This document shows, piece by piece, positions 13,210-14,646 of a stretch of 14,646 nucleotides of DNA. The notes under the pieces were generated by a model that did no database searches, was not told the DNA's origin, and saw nothing but the letters and a program-made list of their open reading frames with translations. Positions within the stretch are counted from its first letter, which is position 1, and each line of letters opens with the position of its first letter. A program made the translations under genes and the position numbers. This stretch comes from an uncultured Dehalococcoidia bacterium (lineage in GTDB: Bacteria > Chloroflexota > Dehalococcoidia > Dehalococcoidales > UBA3254). The stretch lies in assembly GCA_903890885.1 (NCBI GenBank), contig CAITCX010000025.1, positions 1 to 14,646 of the forward strand, in the 5' to 3' direction.

Positions 13210-14379
13210 ATGTTTCGCTTTTTGCCAAAGAAAATTTCGTTTAATGACACTATCGAGGATTCTGAAAAACACCTGATACAATTAAAGGGTGTGGTGAAGG
13301 CTTTTAAAACCGAAGCAGGTGACTTTTTAGCTTTGAAAAACGTCAACCTATCTATCGGAATCGGCGAATTTGTCGGTGTTATCGGCAAATCGGGAAGCGG
13401 AAAATCAACCTTAATCAATATGATCACCGGGATTGACCGTCCCACCAGAGGTGAGGTATTTGTCGCGAATAATCCTATACACAGGCTGAACGAAAACCGT
13501 ATGGCACAATGGCGCGGGCTCAACATGGGCATTGTATTTCAATTCTTTCAACTTTTACCCATTTTAACGGTTATCGAAAATGTCATGCTGCCTATGGATT
13601 TTTGCAATCTTTACAATCCACGCCAGCGTAAAGAAAAGGCTATACAAGCCCTTGCTATGGTGGGCATAGCCGAACAAGCCAATAAATTACCTTCACAGTT
13701 GTCCGGCGGAGAACAGCAAAGAGTAGCCATTGCTCGGGCCCTGGCTAACGATCCGCCCATCATCATGGCTGATGAACCCACCGGAAATCTTGATTCAAAA
13801 ACTTCGGCTATCGTTTTTGAGGTGTTTGAAAAACTGGTAGCCAGTGGCAAAACTATCGTCATGGTTACCCATGACGCCGATCTGGCTAAAAAGGTGACCC
13901 GGACCATCATTATAGCTGACGGGAAAATCATTGAAGAATTCCTGACAAAAACCTTCCCGGCTTTAACTCAATCACAGCTAGTCTGGACTACTTCCAAGCT
14001 AAAAACTTTGAAGTTTGCCCAAGGATCTTCAATCATCAATCAATACGAACCGGCGGAAAATTTCTATATCGTTACAAAAGGTGAGGCAGATGTCTGGGTA
14101 AAGACGAAAAGCGGTAAGGACTACCATGTAGATCATTTGAAGAGAGGAGACTACTTCGGTGGTATCTGCCTGATACGGGGTTGCCCAAGCCTGACCACGG
14201 TACGGGCGGACAGCAAGGGTGCATTAGAAGTGGCTACTCTGGATAAAGACAGCTTTGATCAATTCGTCAAAGTATCCCCAGCTACCCGGGAAATTATCCA
14301 GAAAACTTCCGATCAGCGTTATCAATCTTTATACGACCTAATAGAGGAGAACAATCATGTTGACCCCTCGCTGGCATAA
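13210..14379 (+). CDS. MacB/LolD-type ABC ATPase fused to a C-terminal cyclic-nucleotide-binding-like domain
   Basis: A 389-residue fusion. Residues about 22-245 are an ABC ATPase of the lipoprotein/MacB export class: Walker A GKSGSGKST (59-67), Q-loop Gln111 in VFQFFQLLP, signature LSGGEQQ (164-170), Walker B IIMADEP (184-190), D-loop NLDS, and H-loop His221. The ATPase half is about the usual size. Residues about 262-355 are an added cNMP-binding-like beta-roll: LKFAQGSSIINQYEPAENFYIVTKGEADVWV, then DHLKRGDYFGGICLIRG and the VATLDKDSF strand. The phosphate-binding cassette is altered: FGG where active sensors have FGE, and PSLTTV where they have R-x-A-x-V. Binding of cAMP or cGMP is therefore doubtful; the roll may be structural or bind something else. 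The start has only AGGGCG upstream. The 3' end overlaps the permease gene by 23 bp, implying translational coupling and a shared complex. Confidence 0.92.
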   Translation: MFRFLPKKISFNDTIEDSEKHLIQLKGVVKAFKTEAGDFLALKNVNLSIGIGEFVGVIGKSGSGKSTLINMITGIDRPTRGEVFVANNPIHRLNENRMAQWRGLNMGIVFQFFQLLPILTVIENVMLPMDFCNLYNPRQRKEKAIQALAMVGIAEQANKLPSQLSGGEQQRVAIARALANDPPIIMADEPTGNLDSKTSAIVFEVFEKLVASGKTIVMVTHDADLAKKVTRTIIIADGKIIEEFLTKTFPALTQSQLVWTTSKLKTLKFAQGSSIINQYEPAENFYIVTKGEADVWVKTKSGKDYHVDHLKRGDYFGGICLIRGCPSLTTVRADSKGALEVATLDKDSFDQFVKVSPATREIIQKTSDQRYQSLYDLIEENNHVDPSLA

Positions 14380-14646
14380 GGTCGTTAGAGATTTATGGAG
14401 CAATAAAACCAAGACCATCCTGGTTGTTTTGGCAATAGCCGTCGGACTCTTTGCATTCGGCAGCGTCTTTATTACCCAAGATATGCTTATAACCGATATG
14501 GATTCCCAGTATCGCGCTGTGAATTCTTCTAACATCATAATGAATACCTCCGGTTTTGACCAAAACCTCTTACGCTGGATAAGTAAGCAGCCTGGAATTG
14601 GAGAAGTACAGGGGCGCGCCTCTTACAATGTTAAAATGTACGCCGG
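14357..14646 (+). CDS. FtsX/MacB-like ABC permease (partial, C-terminus off the right edge)
   Basis: An open frame from ATG 14357 to the window end, at least 96 codons, with GAGGAGA 6 nt upstream. The start is MLTPRWHKVVRDLWSNKTKTIL, a basic amphipathic lead typical of FtsX/MacB permeases, followed by a membrane segment VVLAIAVGLFAFGSVFI (about residues 23-39). The extracytoplasmic region then begins (QDMLITDMDSQYRAVNSSNIIMNTSGF), and WISKQPGIGEVQGRA resembles the start of the MacB periplasmic core domain, which senses or guides substrate. It overlaps the ATPase gene by 23 bp in a different frame. The rest, including the three further membrane segments expected for the family, lies outside the window. 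Confidence 0.88.
   Translation, partial: MLTPRWHKVVRDLWSNKTKTILVVLAIAVGLFAFGSVFITQDMLITDMDSQYRAVNSSNIIMNTSGFDQNLLRWISKQPGIGEVQGRASYNVKMYA

Noticed and set aside
1..14646. CRISPR array, tRNA, rRNA, insertion sequence or phage attachment site
   Set aside because: No regularly spaced repeats, no cloverleaf-like segment, no transposase or integrase and no flanking direct repeats were seen.

Overview
The window holds the upstream half of an extracellular contractile injection system (eCIS; a phage-tail-like particle of the Afp/PVC/Streptomyces-CIS type), its probable regulator, a divergently transcribed eCIS-associated DUF4157 protein, and the start of an unrelated-looking ABC export operon. Strong AGGAGG-type ribosome binding sites, moderate base composition, TTG starts and a Gram-positive-style gene arrangement suggest a Clostridia/Peptococcaceae-like Firmicute. 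A Chloroflexi-like host is possible, so the host call is tentative.

Layout. On the minus strand, reading from about 9300 down to 1: a BTAD/winged-helix regulator (8082-9167); a promoter-like gap with two exact 11-bp tandem repeats (about 7986-8032); a two-domain AAA+ ATPase (5668-7905); a DUF4255 tail cap/terminator protein (5035-5604); the contractile sheath (3342-4892); tail tube protein 1 (2846-3307); a tail-assembly-chaperone-like protein (2471-2833); a short DUF6760-like reading frame (2316-2474) with no start codon of its own; tail tube protein 2 (1773-2291); and a very long, apparently disordered protein that starts at 1739 and runs off the left edge. Baseplate, spike, LysM and tape-measure genes are not seen and would be expected beyond the left edge.

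On the plus strand: a DUF4157 'eCIS core' protein (9534-11141) with its own TTGACA promoter; a roughly 480-bp stretch without a convincing gene; then a lipoprotein HlyD/MacA-like adaptor (11619-13136), an ABC ATPase fused to a cyclic-nucleotide-binding-like domain (13210-14379) and the N-terminus of an FtsX/MacB-like permease (14357 to the right edge).

The most striking signal is at 2433-2497. The chaperone gene ends at a textbook -1 frameshift cassette: a Shine-Dalgarno-like GAGGTGG, a 10-nt spacer, the slippery heptamer G_GGG_GGA, the 0-frame stop TAA immediately after it, a 5-nt spacer, and a 13-bp hairpin with one mismatch. Slipping back one base joins the chaperone to the otherwise start-less DUF6760-like frame, giving a fusion of about 172 residues. 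This is the logic of phage lambda G/GT and P2 E/E', here in an injection-system operon.

How the parts work together (known family roles plus inference): the regulator would switch on the operon from the repeat-bearing promoter. The chaperone and its frameshift fusion would handle tube or tape-measure assembly, tube and sheath would polymerise, DUF4255 would cap the tail, and the AAA+ ATPase would remodel or help load or release the particle. The DUF4157 protein is a cargo or accessory candidate.
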